Positions 1 through 12,200 of a DNA stretch of 64,000 nucleotides are shown here, piece after piece; the first letter of the stretch is position 1, and every line of letters begins with the position of its first letter. The notes under the pieces are model-generated. The model worked only from the letters and a program-made list of their open reading frames with translations. It did no database searches and had not been told where the DNA came from. The position numbers were made by a program, and so were the translations under genes. The DNA comes from Nematostella vectensis. Its lineage: Eukaryota > Cnidaria > Anthozoa > Actiniaria > Edwardsiidae. The stretch spans positions 18,031,969 to 18,095,968 of the forward strand of contig NC_064035.1 of the NCBI RefSeq assembly GCF_932526225.1, given 5' to 3'.

Positions 1-232
1 TCATAGATGTTAGAGCACTCCATCCAATCGAGTCTTTCCAAACTTTGCGGCTGTAGTTCGAAATCGTCCCATCTTCTGATTGGATGGTTTAAACTATCTT
101 TGTTTAGTTCTGCGCTCTAATTGGCTAAAGTCGCAGAGAAAGGCCCTCGTCAGTTTCATGTCGAATCAAAACAATCGGCCGAGTTTAGACAAAGCAAACA
201 GCTGTACCTTGATTCTTTCTTTAGTTTTCAAG

Positions 233-3200
233 ATGTCTACGCCAAAAAGAGCTAGAATATGTACTGATTTCTACCGATGCAAAAAAACAAGAACCTCTTC
301 AAGAGAAAATATAAAATACGGCTGTGGTAAGTGCGATTCAAGACTAAATTAATTACACAATCACTTCGAAAAAAATGCCCGTGAATGTATGAGTCGTTTG
401 CCTTCAATGGTTGCTCAAGGATTTCTTTCCGTTGTTAATATTTTAGGCACTGAAGCTAGGAAAGGTTTGCAAAACACTTTAGATCTTAGAGTCTCAAGGC
501 CCCGAAGGACTACAAGGCAAACCAGAAGTATAGCTGATTGGTAAGTTAAAAGGAGTTTTTTTTGGCGCGAGACTTTGTTTTGGGTGGATTAATTTACCGG
601 TCAAAGGTTTTTTTTTTTTTTTTTTTAAACGATGGAATGTATGAATCAATGTAATTTTAATTGGTTGATCTACAACGTGCTTAAATACAAAATATGAAAC
701 TGAGTTTTAGTCTATTTCTTCGATTGTTAGGCCGACTCCAAGTTCCCAGTTCATCGCCTCTACAAAAAAGACAATTCACAAGTCTTGCGCAAAAACACGA
801 AAGACTTGTCTATTTGGCGGGTTGGAACTTTTAATTGGTGAGTATTATTTCTTCTCATAATAGTATAGATACCTTTTAAAGTTTATAAGTAATAACATTT
901 TATTGAAGAAATTGAAGGTTTTGCTCTCCCTCTGGTCCTTTGTTGTCAAACGTGAATGGACCACGTGCCCCCGTCACGAGTTGATGATTTCTTTCAAAAG
1001 AAGTTCTATTGATTTAACGTGTCGCACATGCATTACCAAAAAGCTGAGTAATTCGTTAGCGTTATCTATTAAGCGACATCGAGTCCCTAAATTTGCATGT
1101 GTAACTAATCTAATCTAGAGTGAGATAATTATAGATAAAAAAAAAACATATGATTATATCTTTGAGGCCATGCATAACTGTGAACTGGTCATGTTGTATA
1201 TGTTGTTTTACTCCCTAGACTTTTTCTCTTATAAATGTCTCAGTCCAGTTTGAAAATAATCGCTGCCTATACTATTGATCTAGAGGGTACATTTAAAAGA
1301 ATTTTAATCAATCATTTATTTATTTTTTCTCTTGAAATTCTTAATGTAAAAAAAAACTTATTGGGGTATATATCTTAATGTGTGAAAAAAAAAACACGCA
1401 AACTACTTCACTCTTTTATAAATGCCAAAAATCAAGCATCATTACTAGAGTATATAGATATATATATATATATATATACATATATATATGTTGTAAAATC
1501 GTTAGGACAAGTTATGCTGTATTTTGTTATATTTGTTACCAAGGCAACAAAGTTCATTATTTTCATAGTACAAATCATTTTTTACACATTTTTTCCAGAT
1601 CAATGCCACATCAAGTGCATCCCAAATGAGCTCCTTCTTCAGATTTTTTCCTATTTGGCTGCAGAAGACCTCTGCTCTGTTGCCCAGGCCTGTTCAAGAT
1701 TTTCAACTATTTGTCAAGATGAGCTTTTATGGTAATTTGCTAGAGTGATTTTCATTAACTTGTGAACTACACTTTAGCATATTACACTTTATTGCCATCT
1801 AGTTCCATTGTTCTCTTTTGTGTTTTCCTGACTATTACACTTTGACTATCCATAGTTAATAGAGGAAGATGGTTAAGAAACCCAGGAAGCTTCAAAGGGC
1901 ATAATTAATAGGCACTCTCTGATGTTGAACAACCCTGTCATGTGATCATGAACATGCACAATCAAGCGTATTAGTACAAGAAAATATATGGACCAGATTA
2001 ATAGATCTGCCTATTAAGTCAAAAAACATTTATTGATTTATTTGAAACTTTGCTATTTTTATTCCCTTTTTTCAATCTGCGTCTTATAACTTTGCATGTT
2101 TTATCGCCATTATATGCTGAGCTCTACAGCCCTAGAAAATTAGTTTTATGCAGCCATATATATTCTGTACAAGTACCAAGCAGGGCTTAAATTTTTTAGA
2201 GAGTAGAGCTTTATTGAACAATCTCAGTGAGCTTTCACATCGAGTATGATGGCCTTGGTTTGAATCTGCATCAACACTGTGGAGGTTTGAAAAGATTGAG
2301 AAGAGGTATTTATGCACAGAGCAACGATTCTTCGTGTACTCCCTATATTCTCTTGTACTGAACGCTCGACTTGTGCACCTACGCAACCACATGACAGGGC
2401 TAAAATCCAAACAAAGACTTCGGCCTGGGTTTCGTAACCTCTATTAACTATTGATTATCACACTTTGTTTCACGGGTTAATGAAAACCACTCAATCTCCT
2501 TTTTTGTAGAGGCTGGCTTGTTGGCCCCATATTGTTTTCCAGAACATTTACAAGCTTTTTTCAGACCCTCAGTTTCATTAAAAGAAAACTTTCTCCTCAT
2601 GAGTACTAAAAAAAATGATAACTTATAGTTTATCTCCCTCGCCCTCTCCCAGACAAAATCTGCTTACTAGCTCTGCTAAGCACTGGACATACAATACAAT
2701 ACAATACTGCAGTACAATACAGTCTCCTAAGCTCTGGGAGCTTATGATACATACATCTTTATTCATGAATGCTTGCTTTTGTTTTAACCATCCAGTCAAA
2801 CGAGTATTTTATTCTCTCTTTTAGCCACTTTGCCTTTATTCTATGTGGACTTGTTTAACCATCAAGTCAAAGTCAAACCAGTATTTTTCTCTCATAGCCA
2901 CATAGTCAGGGGCGTATGCAGCCTATAGGCCAGCAGTCACTGGACTGCAATAAAAATTTAGCAATCTTATTTGCATAATGCAGGGACAAAATAAAATGTT
3001 TACTCGTTCATTCTATATACGTAGTTTTTATATATATGATGAGGTTAAAAACTATAATTTTCTTAATCATGGTAGTCTACAGATGATTTCCAAACATATT
3101 GTTATGTTGTTCAGTGCCACGTGACGACTGAAGTACTTTTTCAGATCAAGATGACAGAGGATCATGTAATATTCTCAAAAGTCTGACGCACTGACGCCAA

Positions 3201-6200
3201 TTTCAAACCCAAAAGCGGGAGCTATGAAATCTTCACGGGGATGCAGGATGAGGGTCCACACCCTCGTTCAGCTTCTGAATGCTTTGACTGCGACTTGTTA
3301 AAATCCTGCGTAGGCCCGTGATAGTCTTTTCTTTGTGGACACAGGCAACTTTAAAGTTGCCTGTGTCCACAAAGAAAAGACAAAGTGGCTATGAGAGAAC
3401 AATACTGGTTTGACTTGATGGTTGAACAAGTCCACATAGAATAAAGACAAAGTGGCTAAAAGAGAGAATAAGACACTCGTTTGTTGAGCCTCACACATTT
3501 GATTTTTCTTTTATTTATAATGTTGTTTTAAATACAAGTAGATAAATGTTTTCTGAAGAAATTTGCTTACGCCTTTAAAATGTGTAACAGCAAAAAGCTG
3601 TTACACAAAGGAAAGAAGGGAAGTGTTTGTGGGTGATGGGGGGGGGGGGGGTGTACACTAAAAATTAAAAAAAAATTCCTTCATTTTCAGGAAACAGCTC
3701 TATGTTGAGGTTTTTGATCTAAGGAAGCCACTTATAAGAAGTGAAGATGGGGTAGCTAAGATAATGGAGCCCACATCAGCGGCATGCTGGAAAGAGAGCT
3801 TTAGGATATTCCATGGTGCTCACCATGTATTAGGACCTAAGCATGCAAACTGTACCGTTAAGCAAAGACTATATGGTGATGATAAGGTAGGATATTCCAC
3901 GGCACACACCATGTATTAGGCCCCAAGCTGGCAAATTTTGATGTGAAGCAAAAGCTACAGTATGAGGGATGATTTAATTTAGTATTTTTGATACTATACA
4001 TAGTGGAAATGCTTGCAACCTCTAGTTGGTATTAACAATTTTCTATTGAAGAAATTACCAATTTAGTAACTTCTCACATAGCTATAACATTTGGGTGCAT
4101 GTAGCCTGATGCTAGGAAAGTAAGGCAACATAAAATGATTTAGTTCCATGACATCAGTTGGAGGATAATATGGATAACATGGTCATGAAAAAAAGATATC
4201 CTAAAGAAAGAACATAACAGTACGCATGAGATCTAACATATCAATAGTTTCCAGTAATAACCTTTATAAAGTGCAATTAAAATGTGTATGATTTGTATTC
4301 ACATCCTTCTCTATCACAGTGGCACAGGTCTATAGAGGATGCGATTAAGGCTGTGCCGAAGCATGGTACCATTTTTGTTCACACGGGTTTATACCAGGAA
4401 TCGCTGGTCATCAACAAACCCCTCTCTCTTATTGGTGTGGCATTTGGTGACCCTACGGCAGTCACACTGCAGAGCTGTGTAAACACCACAGTCAAGTTTG
4501 AGGCTGGCTGTAGTAAAGCTTTTCTAGGACACCTCTCAATTAAGGTAACAGAGCAGCCTCAGGTTGCATCAAAAAATGCCTGATTTCTTTGTAAGCCAAC
4601 CATGCCACTTATTAGTCCTGTTGTATAAACAGCAATCTAATCTGATCTGTATCTGCTTTACCAGCACACCGTTAGTCAATCATCACAGTTCAGCAAGCAC
4701 GGATGTGTCGAAGTGCAGGGAGAATGCTCACCTACAGTCTTTAATTGCAAGTTAACTAGCTTATCACATGGTAAGTGTTATGTTTCCTTTTTTCCACTCC
4801 AACCCATTTTCCCCTATGTGCAATCTACTTCAACTTGTCTTTTGCCGTCTGAAAGACTTGTCTTTGCACAGTCTGCACGTTGTTCTCCTTACTCTCTCAT
4901 TGCTCATGCTCATCATTGTTATAATATTATTTGTTTTGGGCCCCCTGTGGCCCCTTATTTATCTTATGGGCCCCCCGAGGACGGGGCTCCTCGTTGTCTT
5001 ATGTTGTAGTTTTTCACTCGGTAGATTTGATTTTTGTAGAGCGTTATTGTACAAAAAACAACCGAATTTTGAAGTAAACACCTTTTATTACATGGTGTCA
5101 GAAGTGGTTAACCACTGGAGAATATTAATCGTTAAAGAAAAGTCGACAAAACAAGGAAACGATGGCCGAAAGTGGGGAAATGTATCATCGAGCTCCGGGA
5201 CCTTTGGTGTTGGATGCGAATGCATCAGAAAATTGGAGAAAGTTCCTAATGCAAGGAAGCACGGGTGGCCTAGTGTGTTAGCGCGTCGGCCTCTCACCGC
5301 TGTGGCCCAGGTTCGAATCCTGGCTCAAACTGGGGATTTTTTCCTGGTTCCTGCCTTGAATCGAATTTGTCACAAGTGAGTTGAAGTTATTCTCCCGTGT
5401 TTCCAGTCTTCTCGGATAAGGACACTAAACCGGAGGTCCCGTCTCTTCAAGCTTCACTACATTAACCTGAACCGAAGGGACGTAAAAGAACCACTGGGGG
5501 ACGCAATAAACCCTCTGGCAGTGACCACCTCCAGTGACAGTGCTTAAAAAAAAAAAAAAACCCAGCCAACAATCCTCAAATGTGAGGGGCAGGCTGTAAT
5601 TGGTAAATAAATAAATAAATAAATAATGCAGTTCGAAATTTACTTGGTTGCAAAAGGAAAGGACGACAAGGGAGATAAGTTAAAAGTTAATTTGTTACTT
5701 AACTGTGCTGGACCGAGTGCAATTGAAGAGTATAGCCACTTTGTGTATACTGCAGGCGAGAGTAATGAATCTTATGGTGATGTGTGCCGAAAGTTCCATG
5801 AACTTTGTCGAGGAGCTAAGAATGTCATTTATGAGCGACTGCTCTTCAATCTTAGAAACCAAAAGGAGGGTGAACGAATTGACAACTTTGTTAGTGAGCT
5901 AAAACGGCTTTCATTAAACTGTGACTTTGGAGCACTTAGAGATTCATTGATACGAGACCGTATTGTGGGGGGAGTAACCAGCGATGAATTGCGAGGGGAG
6001 TTGTTGAAAAAGCCAGACCGTACCCTACAAACCGCGCATGATTACTGCAGAACTTATGAGGCGACTGAGCTGCAGAAGTATAAGTTTGTTCCACAGACAG
6101 TAGTCCCAAGTAAAACAGTGTCTGTGCAACCAGTCCAAGTTAAGAAAGAACAGCCGTCTTGTAAGTTCTGTGGATATCGCCATTCATTTGCACACCCAAC

Positions 6201-9200
6201 ACGATGCCCAGCTTTTAAAAGGAATTGCAAGATTTGTAGCAAAACAGGCCATTTTGCAAAGATGTGTAAAAACAAACAGAAAAAAGATCCAGAAGTGCAT
6301 GTGGTGGAACAGGAGTATGACTCAAGTGACAGCAACGAAACCCACACATACTTTGGATCCATTGAAGTCGGAAGCGTGTTACAGAACCAGCAACCCAAAA
6401 AGAGCCTGATAAAAGTCATGATAGCAGGAAAAGAGGTCAAACTGAAAGCAGACACGGGTGCGGAGGCTACTGTCATCCCCTACAACTTGTACAAGAGCAT
6501 CACCAACAAGCCGTTGAAACGTTTACACCAGCCTTTGAAGGGCTGGCTTGCGACTAAGCCCATCTACCCTAAAGGATGTGTCCGCCTTCCAACACAGTAC
6601 AAAGATCGAAAGATAGATCTGTTATATCTTGTAGTTGATGGAGAGTTCACCCCACTACTAAGTTGTGAGGCTTGCCTTGATCTTGAAGTCCTACAGTTCA
6701 TGGATCTCACATTGCTAGATTCACCATCAGCACAAACATCAAACATCGACTTGTCCAGAGAACAAAGCAAAAGTACCACAACCCTCACAAGTGACCCTGT
6801 TCTGAAAGATTACCTTGATTGCTTCAGTAACAAACCAGGAATGTTACCCAACAAAGTACACCTAGAGGTAGACTCTGCAGTAACTCCAGTTATACACGCA
6901 CCCAGAAAGATCCCAGTATCCATGTTAGACCCAACTCAACAGAAGCTGAGAGAGATGGAAGAAGATGGGATCATTGTTAAAGAAGAAGAACATACCCCTT
7001 GGGTCTCTTCGATGTTAGTAATCGATAAACGAAAAGGCAAAGAAAAGAAAAGCCCACCAACCAAAGACAACATCAGAATATGTATAGACCCACGTGACCT
7101 CAATAGAGCCCTCAAGAGACCCCATTATCCGATGGCCACAGTGGAACAGGTTGCCAACAAACTCACCGGTGCTGAAATATTCTCAACGTTGGATGCATGC
7201 AGCGGTTTTTGGCAACTACCAGTAGACGAAGAAAGCTCGAAGCTCCTGACTTTCAATACCCCCTGGGGTCGATACAGATTCCTGCGGCTCCCATTCGGCA
7301 TAAGTTCCGCGCCCGAGATTTACCAACGAGAGATGGACCGACTCTTCGCAGGAATACCAGTAGAAATAATCGTTGACGACTTTTTGATACATGGTGGAAA
7401 TCAATGTGAGCTAGATGACAAGATGATTGCAGTATTGAAGAGGAGCCGTGAGATAGGTCTAAAGTTCAATCCACGTAAAGCCAAACTTCGAGTTCCTGAA
7501 GTCAGCTACGTTGGACACCTATTTACTGCAGACGGTTTAAAGCCTGATCCTGAAAAGGTAAGAGCTATCAACGAGATGCCTGCCCCGACCGATAAAGATG
7601 GCATACTACGTTTCCTAGGAACTGTAAACTATCTGGATAAATTTATTGAACATAAAGCTGATCTCCAGGGCCCTATCTCGCAGCTAACAAGGAATGATAC
7701 CGCATTCGTATGGGAGACACCTCAACAGCATGCATTTGACAAGCTCAAAGCAGTCATTACCTCAGCGCCAGTTTTAGCCTATTTTGACAACACCAAAGAG
7801 ACAGTGCTTAATGTTGATGCAAGTGGCACGGGATTAGGTGCTGTGATTCTGCAGGACGAAAGACCTGTAGCATTTGGCTCAAAAACACTATCACCTGCTG
7901 AGACAAGGTATGCCAACATCGAGCGAGAGCTTCTGGCAATTGTCTGGGGAACTGAAAAGTTCCATACTTATGTTTATGGACGTCGTGTTGTAGTTGAAAC
8001 CGACCACAAACCACTAGAAGCCATCTTCAAAAAGCCCTTGAATGAAGCACCACCGAGATTGCAGAGGATGTTGTTAAAGCTGACAAAGTATGACCTTGAT
8101 GTTCGTTATGTGCCAGGAAAGAAACAATTCATCTCAGATTGCTTAAGCAGAGCTCCAGTTAGTGACACTAAACCAGTTAGTTAACCAGAAGAGATGATTG
8201 GAATCAACTTAATTGACAGTCTTGGTGTAGATTCAAGCACTTTGCAAAAATTCAAGGAAGCATCAAACTGCGATGTTACCTCTCAAGTGGTCATGGAATA
8301 TGTCGTTAAAGGTTGGCCAGCAGAAAAACATCAACTTGATGAGCTAGCGAGAGAATACTGGAGTTTTAGAGAGGAACTTAGCGTAGAAGATGGTTTGTTA
8401 TTCAAAGCAGACAGAATCATTGTCCCGAGATCGTTGAGGGCAGAGGTGCTAGAAGAAATTCATGGCGCACACATGGGTGAGAACAAAAGTCTCAGTTTTG
8501 CAAGAGAATATGTTTTCTGGCCCTCAATGACTGCACAGATCAAAGACAAGATTAGTTCCTGCTCCATATGTAATGCCTTCCGAAACCAACAGCCAAGAGA
8601 GACCCTACTACCACGTGAGGTTCCTGGATTGCCTTGGCAAGTGATCAGTACTGACATCTTTGAATATGCCGGACATTCCTATTTGCTTGTTACCGATTTG
8701 TATTCAAAGTACTTTGAGATTGAGTTGTTACGCCAAACCACTGCTAATTGTGTTATCAATAACTTAAAGAAGATTTTTGCAAGGTTTGGGATCCCGGTGG
8801 AAGTTCTGAGCGACAATGGCTCCCAGTACAGTAACACTAGAAACCTTTTTAATAGTTCACATGAGTTCAAAAAGTTTGCAGATGAGTGGGGTTTCCGTCA
8901 CACCACAAGCTCTCCAGAGTATCCACAATCAAATGGAGCTGCCGAGAAAGCAGTTCAGACCGCAAAACGGATTTTAAAGAAAGCGGCTGCTGACAACAAA
9001 GATCCTTTTGAAGGATTACTCAAATACAGGAATACACCCTTTGATGACTTAGGTGTGTCTCCAGCTCAGCTGCTAATGAGTAGGAGAACACGTACCCAAC
9101 TACCGACTCATCGACGTTTGCTACTGCCTCAGCCTGTTGACCCAAATCAAGTTGTGAAGACATTGAAACATCGTCAGAGTGTTTCAAAAAAGTATTATGA

Positions 9201-12200
9201 TAGTCATAGTCATGATCTCCCTCCTTTACAAGTTGGAGATAAGGTGCGTATCCGTCCAAACCGGGAGGCTGAGTGGAGGAAAGCAGAAGTATTGCCCCGA
9301 TCGTACTTATTAGGAGATGAGCGTGGGCGTGTCTTCAGGAGAAATCGACGACAAATCATTTCAACACCTAATGATCAATCGATGAGCACAAGTCCTTTTG
9401 TTATACCAGCCATTCCTCAACTACCACCAGAAAGTACCAACAACCCCACACAGTTAAGCAATAATGTGACAGCATCGCCTACACCACCAAAGTCTTCTGA
9501 GAGGCAACACGAGACGACACCGATGAGCACAGCATCTGGCAGGGTTATCAAAAAACCACAAAGACTTATTGAACATTGTTAAGAACATTTATTGAACACT
9601 TAACCTAACACTTTGTTGAGAAGGGAGATGTTATAATATTATTTGTTTTGGGCCCCCTGTGGCCCCTTATTTATCTTATGGGCCCCCCGAGGACGGGGCT
9701 CCTCGTTGTCTTATGTTGTAGTTTTTCACTCGGTAGATTTGATTTTTGTAGAGCGTTATTGTACAAAAAACAACCGAATTTTGAAGTAAACACCTTTTAT
9801 TACAATCATGTTTTTTGTTTCTTTGCTGAGCTTAGTTTTCGTATTTTCAGCTGGAGCCACTGTGTATGTGCACGGCAGAGGGGCCAGGCCTGTGGTCTCA
9901 CATTGCGTCATTAGTGACTCGGAGAATGTCGGAGTGTTTGTAACAGACGCAGCGCAGGTTGGTTTGTGACGTCATGGCTGTCACTTTATCTTGAGTGGTG
10001 CCAAGTACTGATTGTACCTTCCGTTTTCTAGGGTCTGTATGAAGACTGTGAAATCACCAACACAAAGCTTGCCGGGGTCTGGGTCCGAAGTCAGGCGAAT
10101 CCCGTGATGCGCCGTAACACCGTCCACCACGGCCGAGACGTGGGCTTTTTTATATTCGACCAAGGAATGGTATGTAGTAAAAGAAGTAAAGAATTTCCCA
10201 ACACCACGACGCAGGGGCGGATGCTGGACTTCCCAAGGGGGTGGGGGTACATTAAAGATATGGCGTAAGTTAAATTTATGAATTTATCTCCCATACATTT
10301 ATTCAAAAATGCCTAGATCCGCCTTTAATTATATTGACCGTTTTCTTTACTTGCGCGCATAACTTGTCCCGTGCGCACTGTGTTCGTATTCCTGTTACAC
10401 ACACATGTAGCTGATGACTTTCTGTGTGTTTTTCAGGGATTCTACGAAAAGAATAACGTACATAATAACCGGATTGCAGGGTTTGAAGTGCGTTCATGGG
10501 CGAACCCTACGGTAGTGGGCTGTGACATCCATCATGGCATGACTGGTGGCATCTACTGTCATGACGATGTGAGTTCTGCTACACACACTCTCTTATATCA
10601 TCATCAACCCTCCTCCAGTCAGGGCGTCGGAGCACGCACACATTATTACTAGCGCTTACAATACTACAATAGTTTTAGAAACACTAAGTAAAAAATTAAT
10701 AGCGTCCCAAACATTGTGCATATCAAGTTGCACGTGCGCACATCGTCTTCCCAATATTTTAGATCAAAATAACAATTTTTTGTTTGTTTTGTCCTGTCGC
10801 TTATGTGTTCTCCTATAGTGGTATTCACAAGGTGATTTTTTTTGGGTGATTCGCTTCCAGGACGCGCGCATTGCACGCTGGTATTGTATTTGTCGGATGG
10901 CGTCCCCAAGAGGGGATTGGAGTAGGATTATACAAGAAATCTGGGCAAAAACCCGTTGACTTTGATTTTCTTCAGGCGCGCGGAGAGTTTTTGGAAAACA
11001 AGATTTACTCCAACACCTATGCAGGGATTTGGATAACGTCACAGAGCAACCCTACGATAAAGTAAGAGACAATTGCTGGATTACTTTAGGGGAATAGTAA
11101 GAAATTTTCTCTAAATTCTACTTTTTTTTCTTTATGTTCAGAAACAACGAAATATTCGATGGACAGCAAGGAGGTAAGTTAATTTTTTAATAAGGTTTTC
11201 TTAACAAGTGTTTCAGTACAGTAATTAAATGTTATGCTCATTTCTAGGAGTGTACGTTTTTGGAGATGGCAGAGGGCTTATTGAAGGAAATAATATACAC
11301 GGTACGTAAGAAAAAGCATTGTTTATTTCTATATCTATCACTTTTGGTGATAACTTTGATGTGTCTTCTTTTAGATAATGCGCTGGCCGGGATCCAGATT
11401 CGCACAAAAAGCAATCCGATCGTTCGATGTAATAAGATTCATAGCGGCCTACACGGTGGTATTTATATTGTAAGTTCAGCGACTTGATCCAATACATTCA
11501 TTAAAGGAGTACCTTGGTTATTCTATCTGATTGCACTTTTTTCATAGCACGAGGGCGGACAAGGGCTGATCGAAGAAAATGAGGTTTATTGCAACACTCT
11601 AGCTGGAGTCTGGGTGACAACAGGTACGAAACACACTACTTCTGCGATGCACGATAGAGAGAAACATAGTTTTCTAGGACGAGATACTCAGTTTGGCCTT
11701 CTTTATCTTACAGGTAGTACGCCGACGCTACGTTACAACAGGATCCATAGCGGAAAGCAGGTGGGTATCGCGAGAGTAGATTACAAAGGGCGTGGTTTAA
11801 AGGGTCTAATTTATAGTAGCACTATATTAGTCTAACGATAGAAGTGTATAAATAACTCCCTAAACAAATATATGAAGTTGAAAGTGAGAAATAAATGCCA
11901 TTGCGAAGAGTATTATCAAATCTCTTGCTAAAGCATCTCCTTTCTCATAAAAAAGCAATCATAGATGATTCCTTTTCTCTAAAACAATGTTAAAATTCTC
12001 AAAAAACATAACTTCAGCCTAAATAACATTTAATTCGACGGGTAGAATTTAACCGGTGACTCTTAACCCTTTCCTTTCAGACTTAAAGACCGAAGTCGCA
12101 ACTTCGCCATAAACCATAAATGTTAGTGACAGTCCATTTTTAACCAAATAAATATAACTCGCCTGACTTCAATTTCTACAGTCATAAATTCGTTACTACA

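Larger units (their letters stand above)
4917..9804 (+). mobile_element. Ty3/gypsy LTR retrotransposon in FBXO11 intron 7
   Basis: A full-length element in the same orientation as FBXO11. It is bounded by 176-bp LTRs and flanked by the 5-bp target duplication ATCAT (4912-4916 and 9805-9809). Internal order is primer-binding site, gag, protease, reverse transcriptase, RNase H, integrase and polypurine tract, the Ty3/gypsy order. The two LTRs appear identical on reading, implying recent insertion. Coding capacity is interrupted twice: a SINE sits in the start of gag, and an in-frame TAA at 8182-8184 separates RNase H from integrase. This copy is therefore unlikely to be autonomous. No envelope-like frame is seen. 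Confidence 0.95.

Noticed and set aside
5264-5325. Functional tRNA gene
   Set aside because: The tRNA-like head has a B box but is continuous with a SINE body, an A-rich tail and a target duplication.
4768-5379. 203-codon frame across the FBXO11 intron, 5' LTR and SINE
   Set aside because: It joins unrelated elements and shows no domain.
4917-9804. Endogenous retrovirus with envelope
   Set aside because: No envelope frame lies between integrase and the 3' LTR; only about 46 bases separate the integrase stop from the LTR.
9648-9914. 88-codon frame over the 3' LTR and exon 8
   Set aside because: Wrong frame for FBXO11 and LTR-derived.
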